Below, one piece after another: positions 7,937 to 8,740 of a stretch of 8,740 nt of DNA (position 1 is its first letter; each line of letters begins with the position of its first letter). The stretch covers positions 1-8,740 of the forward strand of contig JACETJ010000043.1 of assembly GCA_013911345.1 (NCBI GenBank). The letters run 5' to 3'. The stretch is from Congregibacter sp. (GTDB taxonomy: Bacteria; Pseudomonadota; Gammaproteobacteria; Pseudomonadales; Halieaceae). The position numbers and the translations under genes were made by a program. The notes beneath the pieces were generated by a model. The model made no database searches. It was given only the letters and a program-made list of their open reading frames with translations, and was not told the origin of the DNA.

Positions 7937-7945
7937 TGCTACATT
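7937..7945 (+). promoter_or_regulatory. Putative extended -10 promoter of the DUF4136 gene
   Basis: TGCTACATT is an extended -10 (TGn plus TACATT) ending 35 bp before the GTG start. A good -35-like TTGGCA at 7911-7916 lies 23 bp away, too far to pair, so recognition would rest on the extended -10. Confidence 0.35.
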
Positions 7946-7980
7946 ACCGCAAGCATTCAAATCAATTAGTGGAGAAAGTT

Positions 7981-8589
7981 GTGAAGCTGATCCGACTCAC
8001 CGTCGCCGCACTCGTCGCCCTAGCACTGGCCGCTTGTGCCACCAAACCACCGGAGCCCGCGGTGGACTTCGCCCCTGACTACAATTTCAGTCAACCCAAG
8101 ACCATTGGCTTTTACGCCATGAGTGGCGAGGTGACCGGCAACAACCCGACCGAACTCACCGACTTTCAGAGAGACCGGATTGATGCGGCGTTGCAAGGCG
8201 CTCTTGAAGCAAAAGGCTTCGTGTTCGTTGAAAAAACTGCGGACGCCGACCTGCTGCTGAGCTGGCATCTGAATCTCATGGAAAAGACCGATGTGAAGAC
8301 CTACAACAATCCCTCCTACGGGGCCTCGGTGGGCTACAGCCGCTACAACCGCTACGCGATGTACAACTGCTACAACTGCATGAATCAGACAGACGTCCGC
8401 GTCACGGAATACACTCAGGGCACCTTCATCATCGATATGATCGATCCTGAGGAGAACGCTTCGGTCTGGCGCAGCGTGACGCAGTCAAAGCTGAAAGACG
8501 AGACCATCCGGGACCAAGCTGCACTCGACAGCGCTGCAATGCGGGTGTTGGCAGGCTTCCCTCCAGGCGCAATGCCCGCCTCACCCTGA
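7981..8589 (+). CDS. DUF4136-family lipoprotein
   Basis: A 202-residue lipoprotein of unknown function. GTG 7981 is chosen because GGAG (7971-7974) lies 6 bp upstream; an in-frame GTG at 7969 would place that site inside the gene. The signal peptide MKLIRLTVAALVALALAAC has a textbook lipobox (LAA-C19). The mature part has the DUF4136 layout: DFAPDYNFSQPKTIGFY near the start, an FQRDRIDAALQGALEAKGF helix, DADLLLSWHLNL, and a GTFIIDMIDPEENASVWRSV strand pair, followed by an Ala-rich C-terminal helix. The fold resembles LPP20/TolB N-terminal-like lipoproteins, as far as I can recall. Between the halves, residues 108-133 are rich in Tyr and Asn (YSRYNRYAMYNCYNC) and include a C-x-x-C pair (130/133). 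No Asp stands at +2 after Cys19, so sorting to the outer membrane is likely. Confidence 0.85.
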   Translation: MKLIRLTVAALVALALAACATKPPEPAVDFAPDYNFSQPKTIGFYAMSGEVTGNNPTELTDFQRDRIDAALQGALEAKGFVFVEKTADADLLLSWHLNLMEKTDVKTYNNPSYGASVGYSRYNRYAMYNCYNCMNQTDVRVTEYTQGTFIIDMIDPEENASVWRSVTQSKLKDETIRDQAALDSAAMRVLAGFPPGAMPASP

Positions 8590-8597
8590 CGCAATCG

Positions 8598-8626
8598 GAC
8601 GCACTGGGCAATTCGCACAGTGCGTC
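8598..8626 (+). terminator. Hairpin after DUF4136 gene, possible terminator
   Basis: GACGCACTG (8598-8606) and CAGTGCGTC (8618-8626) form a perfect 9-bp stem with an 11-nt loop, starting 8 bp after the stop codon. A second small hairpin (GGCC-AATG-GGCC) follows. There is no T-run, so termination would be atypical or Rho-assisted. Confidence 0.4.
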
Positions 8627-8673
8627 GGCCAATGGGCCTGAAACAGCGTCGATGACTACCCCCAAGGGGGCAC

Positions 8674-8702
8674 TTGAGACAGACGGCGTCGCCCCCTACT
8701 CT
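8674..8702 (+). promoter_or_regulatory. Putative sigma70 promoter for the gene at 8729
   Basis: TTGAGA (8674-8679, 5/6 to -35) is separated by exactly 17 bp from TACTCT (8697-8702, only 3/6 to -10). Transcription would start near 8709, within the palindrome at 8707-8721, giving a leader of about 20 nt. Confidence 0.35.
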
Positions 8703-8706
8703 GGGC

Positions 8707-8721
8707 GCCTCACAGTGAGGC
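8707..8721. promoter_or_regulatory. Perfect palindrome over the ribosome site of the next gene
   Basis: GCCTCAC-A-GTGAGGC is a perfect 7-1-7 palindrome. Its right arm contains GAGG (8717-8720), the likely ribosome-binding site 8 bp before ATG 8729. As RNA it can form a 6-bp stem with a 3-nt loop that would hide the site. As DNA it has the size of a dimeric repressor operator and sits over the predicted start point. Confidence 0.55.
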
Positions 8722-8728
8722 GGCAATC

Positions 8729-8740
8729 ATGAAAGTTATC
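8729..8740 (+). CDS. Start of an unidentified gene, cut by the window end
   Basis: ATG at 8729 is followed by codons for Lys, Val and Ile before the window ends. The start is supported by GAGG 8 bp upstream and by a possible promoter at 8674-8702. Four residues are too few to name a product. Confidence 0.45.

Overview
The window looks like core chromosome of a marine-type gammaproteobacterium. The gene set points that way: glnK-amtB next to a TorF-type porin, ubiK, comM, cytochrome c5, and DUF3080 and DUF4136 lipoproteins. The OM60/NOR5 (Halieaceae)-like group is my best guess, from gene content and moderately high GC only; it is an inference and no search was run. I see no mobile element, CRISPR array, tRNA, rRNA or sign of recent transfer.

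Layout. Positions 1-173 hold the 3' end of a HAD hydrolase (+). It converges on a stand-alone PII gene (194-532, -). A small two-helix membrane protein with a bacterial PH-like domain (621-1040, +) follows and abuts the end of amtB. The nitrogen locus reads on the minus strand: TorF-type porin (3413-2679), glnK (2636-2298), amtB (2273-1041). Its 5' region (3497-3650) shows a textbook nitrogen-control layout, with a sigma54 -24/-12 element, an exact IHF consensus and upstream NtrC-like sites. Its 3' end has a strong UUCG-loop terminator that lies inside the coding tail of the opposing PH-domain gene. Rightward come ubiK (3725-3994) and comM (4096-5598), which ends 2 bp from a convergent cytochrome c5 gene (6014-5601, -). 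A divergent region then leads to a glutathione S-transferase-like gene (6132-6758), coupled by GTGA to a DUF3080 lipoprotein (6755-7822). A DUF4136 lipoprotein (7981-8589) follows. The last bases hold the start of one more gene (8729), preceded by a perfect palindrome that covers its ribosome-binding site.

How the genes work together. Porin, glnK and amtB probably form one nitrogen-limitation unit: outer-membrane entry, inner-membrane ammonium channel, and the PII protein that gates the channel. The separate PII has its own sigma70-like promoter and may act as the general nitrogen sensor. The other genes are housekeeping: ubiquinone assembly, DNA processing in transformation or recombination, periplasmic electron transfer, and envelope lipoproteins. 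I found no wholly new multi-gene system. The most interesting signals are regulatory: the promoter architecture, the terminator that doubles as coding sequence, the palindrome at 8707-8721, and a shared -10 motif.
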